This document shows, piece after piece, positions 1 to 7,485 of a stretch of DNA of 9,351 bases. Numbering within the stretch: the first letter of the stretch is position 1; each line of letters opens with the position of its first letter. The notes beneath the pieces were generated by a model, which saw only the letters and a program-made list of their open reading frames with translations, searched no databases and was not told the origin of the DNA. The DNA comes from Bacteroidota bacterium (GTDB lineage: Bacteria > Bacteroidota > Bacteroidia > Chitinophagales > Chitinophagaceae): NCBI GenBank assembly GCA_023412975.1, contig JAEZRB010000115.1:1-9351 (forward strand), read 5' to 3'. The position numbers were made by a program, and so were the translations under genes.

Positions 1-1136
1 TTGATCATGATCGGGATATTATCAACGATCTCGAGGCCATAACCGATCAGGCCAACTCTTTTGCGGGGGTTGTTGCTGATCAGCCTAAGTTTGGTAATGC
101 CGAGGTGCCGAAGGATCTGGGCGCCTACGCCATAATCCCGCTGATCCATTTGGAATCCCAGGTGAAGGTTGGCTTCCACGGTATCCATGCCATTTTCCTG
201 TAGACGGTATGCCTTTAATTTGTTCATGAGCCCTATTCCACGTCCTTCCTGGTTCATATAAATGATGGCGCCACGTCCCTCCTCTTCTACCATCTGCATG
301 GCTTTGTGAAGCTGCTCACCGCAATCGCAACGGAGCGAGCCCAGGATATCACCGGTAAAGCAGGAAGAGTGCATTCTAACCATCACCGGTTCGTCGCGTT
401 CCCATTCACCTTTCAGGAGGGCCAGGTGCTCGTTGGGAGAATTTTTTTCTTTAAAAGCCACCAGCTTGAAATCGCCATATTTAGTTGGCATATCTACCCT
501 TACGATCTCCTCGATCAGTGAATCCCTTTTTATCCGGTACTCGATCAGGTCTTTGATGGAAATGATACGGAAATCAAATTTTTTAGCCACTTCCAGCAGT
601 TCCGGAAGCCGGGCCATGGTGCCATCGTCATTCATTATTTCGACCAGCACGCCGCCATAAGGCGCGGGGAAGCCTGCCAGCCGGGCCAGGTCAACTGCCG
701 CCTCGGTATGTCCGGCTCTTCTTAAAACGCCCCCTTTTTTTGCCCTCAATGGGAAAATATGCCCGGGCCGGCCCAGTTCCGCCGGGTTGATAAATGGGTC
801 TATCAGGGCCTGGATAGTTTTGGCCCGGTCGTGTGCAGAAATACCTGTGGTACAGCCATGTCCGAGCAGATCGACCGATACGGTGAAAGCCGTTTCATGC
901 AGGGCGGTATTGTTGCTGACCATCAGTTCAAGTCCAAGTTCGTCACAATGCTCTTCCGGCAGGGGCACGCAGATTAGGCCACGGCCGTGTTTGGTCATGA
1001 AGTTTACAACCTCCGGTGTGATCGTCGCCGCCGCCGTGATGAAATCTCCTTCATTCTCACGGTCCTCATCGTCTACTACGATCACAATCCTGCCATCCCT
1101 GATATCCTTAATCGCCGCCTCAATGCTGTCGAACAT
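1..1136 (-). CDS. ribBA: Bifunctional 3,4-dihydroxy-2-butanone-4-phosphate synthase / GTP cyclohydrolase II (C-terminus cut by window edge)
   Basis: This cytosolic enzyme supplies both precursors of riboflavin. The RibB half converts ribulose 5-phosphate to 3,4-dihydroxy-2-butanone 4-phosphate; the RibA half opens GTP to a diaminopyrimidine. Reading the minus strand from the ATG at 1136-1134 gives 378 uninterrupted residues, and the frame runs off the left edge. Fusions of this family are usually about 400 residues, so roughly the last 25 appear to be missing. The RibB half occupies about residues 1-200, with the acidic metal-binding motif DDEDRENEGD at 22-31, CTTGISAHDRA at 95-105 and RAGHTEA at 140-146. 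The RibA half follows from about 210: zinc ligands C259, C270 and C272 in SSCFTGDILGSLRCDCG, then NQEGRGIG at 295-302 and SNNPRK at 354-359. Both active sites look intact. It is divergent from the TonB receptor gene. I saw no FMN riboswitch in the upstream region. The identification is firm. Confidence 0.97.
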   Translation of the reverse strand, partial: MFDSIEAAIKDIRDGRIVIVVDDEDRENEGDFITAAATITPEVVNFMTKHGRGLICVPLPEEHCDELGLELMVSNNTALHETAFTVSVDLLGHGCTTGISAHDRAKTIQALIDPFINPAELGRPGHIFPLRAKKGGVLRRAGHTEAAVDLARLAGFPAPYGGVLVEIMNDDGTMARLPELLEVAKKFDFRIISIKDLIEYRIKRDSLIEEIVRVDMPTKYGDFKLVAFKEKNSPNEHLALLKGEWERDEPVMVRMHSSCFTGDILGSLRCDCGEQLHKAMQMVEEEGRGAIIYMNQEGRGIGLMNKLKAYRLQENGMDTVEANLHLGFQMDQRDYGVGAQILRHLGITKLRLISNNPRKRVGLIGYGLEIVDNIPIMI

Positions 1137-1150
1137 GACTTAAATTTTCG

Positions 1151-1158
1151 CAAAGGTA
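1151..1158 (-). promoter_or_regulatory. Candidate Bacteroidota -7 promoter box for ribBA
   Basis: On the minus strand this reads TACCTTTG, an exact match to the TAnnTTTG -7 element known for the primary sigma factor of Bacteroidota. It ends 14 nt before the ribBA ATG, so the transcript leader would be only about 10 nt. I could not find a convincing TTTG -33 element at the expected distance, so this is a motif match only. Confidence 0.4.
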
Positions 1159-1264
1159 GTAACAAAATGCATCGGTTCGGACTACCCGCAAGGCAGCGTG
1201 GGGCATGCCCAACCTGTCTATGCAAAATGCAGAGAAGATGTAGCAATTTGTTAATATTTGCTGA

Positions 1265-1280
1265 ATTCCTGAACAGGAAT
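1265..1280. promoter_or_regulatory. 16-nt dyad upstream of the TonB receptor gene, possible operator
   Basis: ATTCCTG-AA-CAGGAAT is a perfect inverted repeat with 7-nt arms and a 2-nt spacer. It lies 38 nt upstream of the receptor ATG at 1319. The tight spacing suits a dimeric DNA-binding protein better than an RNA hairpin, which would have only a 2-nt loop, and no T-tract follows. No regulator gene is visible in the window, so any operator role is inferred. Confidence 0.3.
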
Positions 1281-1318
1281 ATTCCCTTTCTTTGCAGCAA
1301 GTAAACAAACAAACAATC

Positions 1319-4300
1319 ATGCTTAAGAGAAACTTATTCATGGCTATTATTTTCATGATAGCCGGGTTAATTACCCATGCACAGGTAACAACGAGTAGTA
1401 TGAGTGGTGTCGTAAAATCAAGTTCCGGCGATCCGCTGGTCGGCACCACGGTTACAGCCACACACGTGCCCACGGGAACCCAGTACAGGGTTGTAACCCG
1501 TACCGGTGGTCTCTTCAATATTCCTAATATGAATCCCGGTGGTCCTTATATTGTTGAAGCAACCTATGTTGGATTCGGCAAAGGCACCAAAACCGATATC
1601 ATCCTGCAACTGGGTGATGAATACAGGATTGATTTCGACCTGTCTTCTTCCGGTGAAGAACTGCGGGAAGTAGTGATATCCGCCGCCAGCCGCAACAGGG
1701 CTGTAAAAAGCGGCGCTTCTACCAACGTGAGTGAACGCCAGATCACATCCCTGCCAACCATCAGCCGTAGTATAAATGACTTCACCAGGATGACACCGCA
1801 GGCTTCCGGTACCGGTTTCAACGGAAGGGATGCGAGGTATAATAATATTTCAATTGACGGCGCCAACTTCAACAACAACTTTGGTCTGAGCTCCAGCAAC
1901 CTGCCTGGTGGTGATGCCCAGCCCATCTCCCTGGACGCAATCGAGGAGATCAGCGTAAACATATCACCCTACGATGTGAAACAAGCCAACTTCACCGGCG
2001 CGGGTATCAATGCAATTACCAGGTCTGGTACTAACACTTATCATGGCTCTGTATACGGTTACTACCGCGATGAGTCATTCAACGGTAAGAAAGTAGGGAG
2101 CGCCAAACTGGGTACACTGGAAAAATCGGCTAAAAAAATATATGGTGGACGCATAGGCGGACCGATCATCAAAAACAAATTGTTCTTCTTCCTCAATGGA
2201 GAATTTGAAACACGTTCTTATCCCGGTTTGAACTGGAAAGCTACCCGCTCAGGCGTTTCAGGACCCAATGTTTCCCGTACAAAAGCTGAAGACCTCGATG
2301 CCGTTTCGAACTATGTGAAAACAAAATATGGATATGAAACAGGGCCATATGAGAACCTGGGCAATTTTGCTTCAGAAAATATCAAAGCCCTGGGCCGTAT
2401 CGACTGGAATATAAACGACAATCATCGTCTCTCCGTTCGTTATAACTACGTAAAAAGTACAAACGACCAGGTTACTAACGGTACATCTGCTCCCAACCCA
2501 AGAGCTAGCTCAAATCGCTGGAGCAATAACTCGATGGCCTATGCCAATGCTAACTACGGTTTCGAAGACCTGGTGTCTTCCTGGACCATGGATCTGAAAA
2601 GCAAATTCGGACGTGTAAATAACCAGTTTCTTGCCACGTATACAAATATCGAAACAAATCGTACCAGCAATTCAACACCGTTCCCCTTTGTAGATATCTG
2701 GGATGGTGATATTGACGCAGGCTTGAATGCTTATATCAGCCTCGGTTATGAGCTTTTCAGCTGGCAAAATGCAGTAAAGAACAAGGTATTTACTTTCACT
2801 GATAACCTATCTTACAACGTCGGCAATCATAGCCTGTCGGCCGGTGTATCTTTCGATCATCTTTACTTTGGAAACAGTTTCCTGCGTTATGGAACTAGCT
2901 ATTACCGTTTCCGTTCTGTAACAGATTTTATTACCAACCAGGCGCCCATCGCCTATGCCCTGACCTACGGTTATGGTGGCGTAACTGATCCCATCGCCGA
3001 CCTTACATTCGGACAACTGGCATTTTACGTACAGGACGAGATCAAGGTCAACAATAAATTTAAACTGCTTGGCGGTATCCGTGTCGATAAAGCCCTCTAC
3101 CTGAAAGATCCCTCTCCTAATAGCGCTATTTTGGAGAAAACATTCCAGGGTCCCGATGGAGAGCCTTACAAATTCGATGTGGGTACCTGGCCAAAAAGCA
3201 AATTGCTCTGGTCTCCCCGTATTGGTTTCAACTGGGACCTGGAAGGCAATCGCAACCTGATCATTCGTGGTGGTACTGGTATCTTCACCGGGCGTCTGCC
3301 TTTTGTATGGTACACCAACCAGCCAACCAACAGCTATGCGATCCAGGCTACCACCGAGGTCACCAATACTGCTACCCTGGCTACTATGCCCTTTAATCCT
3401 GATCCGCTGGCATATGTTAACAATTTCCCACAGAATTCTTCAACCCTGCCAACCGGAGCTTCTCTTGCAATAGTTGACAAGGATTTTGTGTTCCCCCAGG
3501 TATGGAGAACATCCATCGCATTTGACAAAAAACTTCCCTGGGATCTGTTGTGGACGGTAGAAGCTATCTATACAAAGGATATCAATGCCATCAAACAATA
3601 CAATGCTAACATGGCGGTTCCGGATGATAACTTCTCCGGACCTGACAGCAGGCCGAGATTTTCGTCCAGCGCTGCACGAAAAATTGATGCGACTGTAAAT
3701 GAGGCTATGATCCTTACCAATACAAGAAAAGGTAATGGCATCAGTCTTACCACCCAGTTGAGCCGCAATTTCCGCAATGGTTTCTTCGGACAGATCTCTT
3801 ATAGCTATAACCATACAATGGACCTGTCGAGCAACCCCGGATCACAGGCAGCTTCAGCCTGGAGCAATATCAACAGCATACGTACCAGCAATGACCTTGA
3901 CCTGGCTATCTCACAGTATTCCATTCCTCACCGTCTGGTAGCAGTAGCCTCTTATCGTTTTGAATACGCGAAAAACCTGGCTACAACCATTTCTTTGTTT
4001 TACGAAGGTGCAAACCAGGCAAGAGGCACTTACAGGTACAGCAACGACATGAATAATGACGGATTGAGCAACGACCTGATGTATGTTCCCAAAGACAGGG
4101 CACAGGCTGGTTTGTTTATTCCCAATGCCGCAGAAGCTGACGCGTTCTGGGCTTATGTTGAACAGGATAAATATCTCAAAAAGAATAAAGGAAACTATAC
4201 TGAGATCTACGGTGTACTGCTGCCCTGGCAAAATAATATTGACCTGAAATTCCTTCAGGACTTTTCTTTACGCACAGGCAATACAAAACATACGCTTCAG

Positions 4301-4531
4301 TTCAGCCTCGACATGCTCAATTTTACCAATTTCCTGAATAAAAATTGGGGTGCAAGGTATCGTACTGTGGTCAACAACGGCGGCCTTTTGAGGTATACCG
4401 GCATCAGCAATGGCGTTCCCCAGTTTGCCCTGAACCAGGTAAGTGGTGCATTCCCCACCAAGACTTTCGAAACAGAGAAAGATGTTATCAGCGTATGGGG
4501 TATGCAGTTGGGTCTGCGTTATATTTTCTAA
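1319..4531 (+). CDS. TonB-dependent outer-membrane receptor, Oar-like, with N-terminal carboxypeptidase-regulatory domain
   Basis: This is a predicted outer-membrane beta-barrel that takes up an unknown ligand using energy from TonB-ExbBD. The ATG at 1319 is preferred over an in-frame TTG at 1292, because it puts the signal peptide MLKRNLFMAIIFMIAGLITHA at the N-terminus, with cleavage likely before Q22; the mature protein is about 1049 residues. About 25-108 resembles a CarboxypepD_reg domain (SGVVKSSSGDPLVGTTVTAT, then GGLFNIPNMNPGGPYIVE). About 125-240 is the plug, including SIDGANFNNNFGL and NFTGAGINAITRSGTN, which are typical of Oar-like proteins. The remainder is an aromatic-rich barrel ending in LGLRYIF, with the usual terminal phenylalanine. 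Total length 1070 residues, normal for the family. No SusD-like partner lies next to it, so it is probably not a SusC-type glycan importer. It is monocistronic, followed by a strong terminator. Substrate cannot be read from the sequence. Confidence 0.93.
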   Translation: MLKRNLFMAIIFMIAGLITHAQVTTSSMSGVVKSSSGDPLVGTTVTATHVPTGTQYRVVTRTGGLFNIPNMNPGGPYIVEATYVGFGKGTKTDIILQLGDEYRIDFDLSSSGEELREVVISAASRNRAVKSGASTNVSERQITSLPTISRSINDFTRMTPQASGTGFNGRDARYNNISIDGANFNNNFGLSSSNLPGGDAQPISLDAIEEISVNISPYDVKQANFTGAGINAITRSGTNTYHGSVYGYYRDESFNGKKVGSAKLGTLEKSAKKIYGGRIGGPIIKNKLFFFLNGEFETRSYPGLNWKATRSGVSGPNVSRTKAEDLDAVSNYVKTKYGYETGPYENLGNFASENIKALGRIDWNINDNHRLSVRYNYVKSTNDQVTNGTSAPNPRASSNRWSNNSMAYANANYGFEDLVSSWTMDLKSKFGRVNNQFLATYTNIETNRTSNSTPFPFVDIWDGDIDAGLNAYISLGYELFSWQNAVKNKVFTFTDNLSYNVGNHSLSAGVSFDHLYFGNSFLRYGTSYYRFRSVTDFITNQAPIAYALTYGYGGVTDPIADLTFGQLAFYVQDEIKVNNKFKLLGGIRVDKALYLKDPSPNSAILEKTFQGPDGEPYKFDVGTWPKSKLLWSPRIGFNWDLEGNRNLIIRGGTGIFTGRLPFVWYTNQPTNSYAIQATTEVTNTATLATMPFNPDPLAYVNNFPQNSSTLPTGASLAIVDKDFVFPQVWRTSIAFDKKLPWDLLWTVEAIYTKDINAIKQYNANMAVPDDNFSGPDSRPRFSSSAARKIDATVNEAMILTNTRKGNGISLTTQLSRNFRNGFFGQISYSYNHTMDLSSNPGSQAASAWSNINSIRTSNDLDLAISQYSIPHRLVAVASYRFEYAKNLATTISLFYEGANQARGTYRYSNDMNNDGLSNDLMYVPKDRAQAGLFIPNAAEADAFWAYVEQDKYLKKNKGNYTEIYGVLLPWQNNIDLKFLQDFSLRTGNTKHTLQFSLDMLNFTNFLNKNWGARYRTVVNNGGLLRYTGISNGVPQFALNQVSGAFPTKTFETEKDVISVWGMQLGLRYIF

Positions 4532-4553
4532 AGTGATTCCATTCTTTAATATC

Positions 4554-4580
4554 AATCCCGGCCTTGTGCCGGGATTTTTT
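4554..4580 (+). terminator. Intrinsic terminator of the TonB receptor gene
   Basis: ATCCCGGC (4555-4562) pairs with GCCGGGAT (4568-4575) around a 5-nt CTTGT loop. The GC-rich 8-bp stem is extended by an outer A-T pair and runs directly into a T-tract to 4580. It starts 23 nt after the receptor stop and ends just before the stop codon of the convergent 2H gene. The other strand has no T-tract after the stem, so it should act mainly on the plus-strand transcript. Confidence 0.9.
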
Positions 4581-4581
4581 A

Positions 4582-5151
4582 TTACCGGGATTTCTTCCAC
4601 TCCTTTTCACCAACCGCTTTCCAACGCCCACCGTCATGTTTAAGTAAAGTTATTTGTGACGCGATGAAGTTCTCTTCAAGCTTCATGGCTGAAAAATGTG
4701 CCCATGCTTTTTCAAAATCCGAAGGTTTCATATCCCTGTTGGCAATCGTGATATGTGGATGAAAGGGTCTTTCATCCTTCTTTATTTCAGGAAATAGATT
4801 GGTGAAATGTTCTTCTACTTTTGTTTTTATCAATTCTAATTCAGGACTGGTTTTTACCGCTGCAAACAAAACACGTTTCCCGAAATGAGAAAACCCATTG
4901 ACATTTACCAGTATCGCCCCAACTTCACTGGAAAAGGCCTGAAGGGCTTTGAATAATTCTTCTTCCCTTTCATCAGCCAGCCAGAACGGCGGCACCAGGG
5001 TGATATGCGCCGGTGATCGCAGGGACACCACGCAGCCAAACTTTTCCTTCATCCAATTTTTGAAACCAAGGATCTTTTGATCCAGTGGCGGCGGGCAAAC
5101 CAACGCCAAAAAATACATATGGTGTGCGGTTTTGTGCAGGATGATATTCAT
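4582..5151 (-). CDS. 2H phosphoesterase family protein (LigT / 2'-5' RNA ligase-like)
   Basis: This is a 189-residue cytosolic protein of the two-histidine phosphoesterase superfamily. Members act on 2',3'-cyclic phosphates or 2'-5' linkages in RNA or nucleotides; the substrate here is unknown. The two signature HxTx motifs are visible: HITL at 49-52 (within SPAHITLVPPF) and HITI at 133-136 (within FHPHITIA), about 84 residues apart as expected for the two catalytic lobes. Length fits the family. The start is uncertain. The ATG at 5151 adds 11 residues, and an alternative at 5118 begins MYFLALVCPP, which resembles the first beta-strand where such proteins often begin; neither has a visible ribosome-binding site. 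It converges on the TonB receptor gene and diverges from the serine hydrolase gene across a 70-nt gap, which must hold both promoters. I could not assign clear promoter boxes there. Confidence 0.88.
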   Translation of the reverse strand: MNIILHKTAHHMYFLALVCPPPLDQKILGFKNWMKEKFGCVVSLRSPAHITLVPPFWLADEREEELFKALQAFSSEVGAILVNVNGFSHFGKRVLFAAVKTSPELELIKTKVEEHFTNLFPEIKKDERPFHPHITIANRDMKPSDFEKAWAHFSAMKLEENFIASQITLLKHDGGRWKAVGEKEWKKSR

Positions 5152-5221
5152 TTTAGTGTAATAAATTTAGGCTCTTGAATTCGAAATAAAGACAGATTCA
5201 TATACCAACACAAAAGGGCAA

Positions 5222-6517
5222 ATGTCTATGAAACGAAATATCCTGGTATTATTTATTGCATTGATATCATTCAAAGGAATATCACAGGTAAAAAATGATG
5301 CTTTCTTAGTTGATCTGCTTAGCAGGCAAACTGACAGTTTATTACAGGCAGTACTTAGCCAGCCGGATACATTCAGGTATCAAATTATTTATACGCAGAT
5401 CGACCGGGACAAAAACAATAATCCTTCATTTAAAAATTACTACTATAATGTTGATCCCTATCGTTACTTCAATCCAGCATCAGTTGTGAAAATGCCCCTG
5501 GCCTTTTTATCGCTTGAAAAACTAAATGATATCAAACGTAAGGGCGTGAACCGGCATACCACCATCCAGTTCGACAGCGCTTATGGCAGGCAGAGCAGGG
5601 CCTATACCGACAGCACAGCCGAAAACTATCTCCCCTCCATCGAACATTATATCCGCAAAGCTTTTTTGATCAGCGACAATGATGCCTACAACAGGATGTA
5701 TGAATTTGTGGGACAGCAAACCACCAACAGGAGGCTGCATGAAATGGGTTATCCTGATATTCGCATCACCCGCAGGTTTGTCCGCATGAGCATGGACCAG
5801 AACCGCCATACCAATCCCGTTCGCTTCCTCGATAAAAATGGTAAACTGATCTATAGCCAGCCGATGGAGGTGAATAAAGATTCATTCGACTTCAGCCGTA
5901 TTTATAAAATGGGAAGTGCATATATGACCGCTGACGACAGCCTGGTTCATGAACCCATCGATTTTACAACCGCCAACAATATGCCGCTGGAAGACATGCA
6001 ACAAATTCTGCAATCGGTTATGTTTCCGAAATCTGTAAAACCAGCGCAGCGTTTCCGGCTGACGGAAAAGGATTATAATTTCCTGTACCGGTTTTTGTCA
6101 CAGTATCCTTCTGAAACAAATTTTCCAAAGTATGATACGAGCCAGTACTACGATAGTTATGTAAAATTCTTTTTTCGTTCTCCTTCGCATACCATGCCGC
6201 CACATGTAAGAGTGTTTAATAAAGTCGGCTGGGCTTATGGCTGTCTTACCGATGTTTCGTACGTGGCCGACTTTAAAAACAATGTTGAATTCATGCTGGC
6301 TGTTACCGTATATGTAAACAGCGATGGTATTTTGAATGATGGTAAATATGATTACGAAGAAATTGGCTGGCCCTTTCTTTATAAAATCGGCCAGGCCATT
6401 TACCAGCATGAGCTCAGCCGGCCACGAAAGTTTGCGCCGGACCTGTCGCGATTCAAAATGGAATACAAGCCCCGCCAGGAAGATGGCCGACCCGCCATCC
6501 GCGATGCTGACAACTGA
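5222..6517 (+). CDS. Exported class A beta-lactamase-like serine hydrolase
   Basis: This is a 431-residue protein of the penicillin-recognising serine hydrolase fold, predicted to be secreted to the periplasm. A signal peptide (MSMKRNILVLFIALISFKGISQ) occupies about residues 1-22. The catalytic set is recognisable: SVVK at 87-90 supplies the nucleophilic serine and lysine of SxxK, SDN is at 151-153, and KVG at 334-336 takes the place of KTG. SDN and KVG are about 180 residues apart, against roughly 100 in typical class A enzymes, so there is an insertion of some 75 residues. I see no ExxLN motif after SDN, where class A beta-lactamases carry their deacylating glutamate. It may therefore be a peptidoglycan- or peptide-directed hydrolase rather than an antibiotic-resistance enzyme; that is inference. 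A second in-frame ATG at 5228 could be the real start. There is no clear terminator downstream and no partner gene. Confidence 0.85.
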   Translation: MSMKRNILVLFIALISFKGISQVKNDAFLVDLLSRQTDSLLQAVLSQPDTFRYQIIYTQIDRDKNNNPSFKNYYYNVDPYRYFNPASVVKMPLAFLSLEKLNDIKRKGVNRHTTIQFDSAYGRQSRAYTDSTAENYLPSIEHYIRKAFLISDNDAYNRMYEFVGQQTTNRRLHEMGYPDIRITRRFVRMSMDQNRHTNPVRFLDKNGKLIYSQPMEVNKDSFDFSRIYKMGSAYMTADDSLVHEPIDFTTANNMPLEDMQQILQSVMFPKSVKPAQRFRLTEKDYNFLYRFLSQYPSETNFPKYDTSQYYDSYVKFFFRSPSHTMPPHVRVFNKVGWAYGCLTDVSYVADFKNNVEFMLAVTVYVNSDGILNDGKYDYEEIGWPFLYKIGQAIYQHELSRPRKFAPDLSRFKMEYKPRQEDGRPAIRDADN

Positions 6518-6767
6518 TCGTACGGGTTATCTACTGAATTCATTTTCATTACCTGGTGCCAATTATCGTAGTATAAGAACTACAGTGTAACCAACCGAAT
6601 TTGACAGCAAAAGAATAAGACTTGCTATTTTCCCGGGGTCTTACAGCGTCGTACCTTTCATCTATCAAAAGCGGAAAACTAACTACCGTTTTTTGTAGAA
6701 TAAATTTTGATCCTTATCTTAAAAGTCTGAATCCAGTAAAATCCGCGACGCCATAAAAATTCAATCC
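6518..6767. other. Gene-free spacer between the serine hydrolase and the small ORF
   Basis: No coding frame, RNA gene or strong terminator was recognised here. The only structure seen is a weak 6-bp stem, TAAGAC (6616-6621) with GTCTTA (6638-6643), with a 16-nt loop and no T-tract. Any promoter for the ORF at 6768 would have to lie here, but no clear -33/-7 pair was found. Confidence 0.5.
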
Positions 6768-7094
6768 ATGGAAAAACCCAATCACAAAAACCGATACAGA
6801 ATGGAAAATCGGACGCTCAGTTTTACGGCTACTCTTGTCGAATCAAAGCTCCTAACCAACCTGGTGGAAAAACTTGCCGTAAGAAGATACGAGACCGGCT
6901 ACAGTCTTGAAGAAGTGCAACCCGGCTGGGAAGCCATCGACATTTCCTCTATCGAAGCACATGTAAGTGGTATCACAAAACTTAGTTCAGAAACAGACCG
7001 GGTCAGGATGGTCTTCAATACCTGCTTCCTGTTCACCTGCACTAAGACCAAACACCACGAATTCAACTTAACCTGGGTCAATTCTCTTTCGTAG
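6768..7094 (+). CDS. Hypothetical protein, 108 residues, unrecognised
   Basis: I do not recognise this ORF. It encodes 108 residues with no signal peptide, no clear membrane segment and no known catalytic motif. A second in-frame methionine at residue 12 (MENRTLSFTATLVESKLLTN, at 6801) could be the true start. The central part (YSLEEVQPGWEAIDISSIEAHVSG) has a plausible soluble-protein composition. The C-terminal part has FNTCFLFTCTK with two close cysteines. The TAG stop at 7092-7094 lies inside the first bases of the repeat module that follows. The 3' end may therefore have been replaced or truncated when the repeat arrived, so this may be a remnant. It is convergent with the amidohydrolase gene. 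It could also be a chance ORF. Confidence 0.42.
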   Translation: MEKPNHKNRYRMENRTLSFTATLVESKLLTNLVEKLAVRRYETGYSLEEVQPGWEAIDISSIEAHVSGITKLSSETDRVRMVFNTCFLFTCTKTKHHEFNLTWVNSLS

Positions 7095-7485
7095 CCACGG
7101 ATTACACAGATTTCACGGACTCTGATTGGCCACGAATTGCACGAATGACACGAATAGTTGCCACGGATTACACAGATTTCACGAATTCTGATTGGCCACA
7201 AATTGCACGAATCACACAAATAGTTGCCACGGATTTCACAGATTAATTTCCGTGCACTCCGTGCTTTCCTCTGTGCCCTCCGTGTCCAAAAAATTCCGAA
7301 TTAAAGGACACGAAGAACACAATGTACACAAGAATGACACGATGTTATTTTGTTATTCTCCATGCTTTCCTACCTGATCTCCGTGTCCTAAAAAAACACG
7401 CTTGGTAAAAGATTATATATCACAATTAAGAAGAAAATTGTGCATCGCAGAGATTATTCGTGTCATTCGTGCAATTCGTGGCTAC
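7091..7485. repeat. Intergenic CACGAATT-type repeat module with inverted ends
   Basis: This 395-nt non-coding module lies between two convergent reading frames. It opens with GTAGCCACG (7091-7099) and closes with its exact inverse, CGTGGCTAC (7477-7485). A longer perfect 28-nt inverted pair lies at 7129-7156 and 7455-7482. The left part is a tandem array of 9-mers of the form CACRRATTN. The middle (7248-7289) switches to CCGTG-rich sequence, which is the same kind of motif read from the other strand. A degenerate direct copy pairs 7261-7287 with 7362-7388 (21 of 27 identical). CGTGTCC (7281-7287) and GGACACG (7306-7312) can form a stem, as can CACAATT (7421-7427) and AATTGTG (7436-7442). Short CACGGATT/CACGAATT ladders occur between genes in many bacteria, from general recollection; I know no established function. 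ORFs across it are artefacts. Confidence 0.85.
7096..7245 (+). repeat. 66-nt tandem repeat, 2.3 copies, built of 9-mers
   Basis: Two full 66-nt units, 7096-7161 and 7162-7227, are followed by a partial third at 7228-7245. Each full unit is three 9-mers (CACGGATTA, CACAGATTT, CACGRAYTC), the spacer TGATTGGC, three more 9-mers (CACRAATTG, CACGAATSA, CACRAATAG) and the spacer TTGC. The two units differ at only a few positions. This is the ordered part of the larger module. Confidence 0.9.

Noticed and set aside
1292..1318. Nine extra N-terminal residues for the TonB receptor from a TTG start at 1292
   Set aside because: The ATG at 1319 gives a clean signal peptide starting MLKRN; the TTG extension would put a polar stretch in front of it and is AC-rich leader sequence.
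1137..1318. FMN riboswitch upstream of ribBA
   Set aside because: The distance from the candidate promoter to the ATG is about 10 nt, too short for an RFN element, and no RFN-like conserved blocks were seen.
1120..1518. Minus-strand ORF of 132 residues across the ribBA-receptor spacer
   Set aside because: It overlaps both well-supported genes in a shadow frame and has no recognisable features.
1319..4531. SusC-type glycan importer
   Set aside because: No SusD-like gene is adjacent and the plug motifs are of the Oar-like type.
6616..6643. Terminator after the serine hydrolase gene
   Set aside because: The stem is only 6 bp with a 16-nt loop and has no T-tract.
6899..7219. Minus-strand ORF with repeated WPIRxREICVIRG peptides
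   Set aside because: It is a direct translation of the 9-mer DNA repeats; the peptide repetition follows the DNA periodicity and does not reflect a protein.
7096..7245. CRISPR array
   Set aside because: Repeats are contiguous 9-mers without unique spacers of regular length, and no cas genes are nearby.
7192..7377. Plus-strand ORF of 61 residues inside the repeat module
   Set aside because: Its sequence is translated CCGTG and CACGG repeats, with no domain or independent support.
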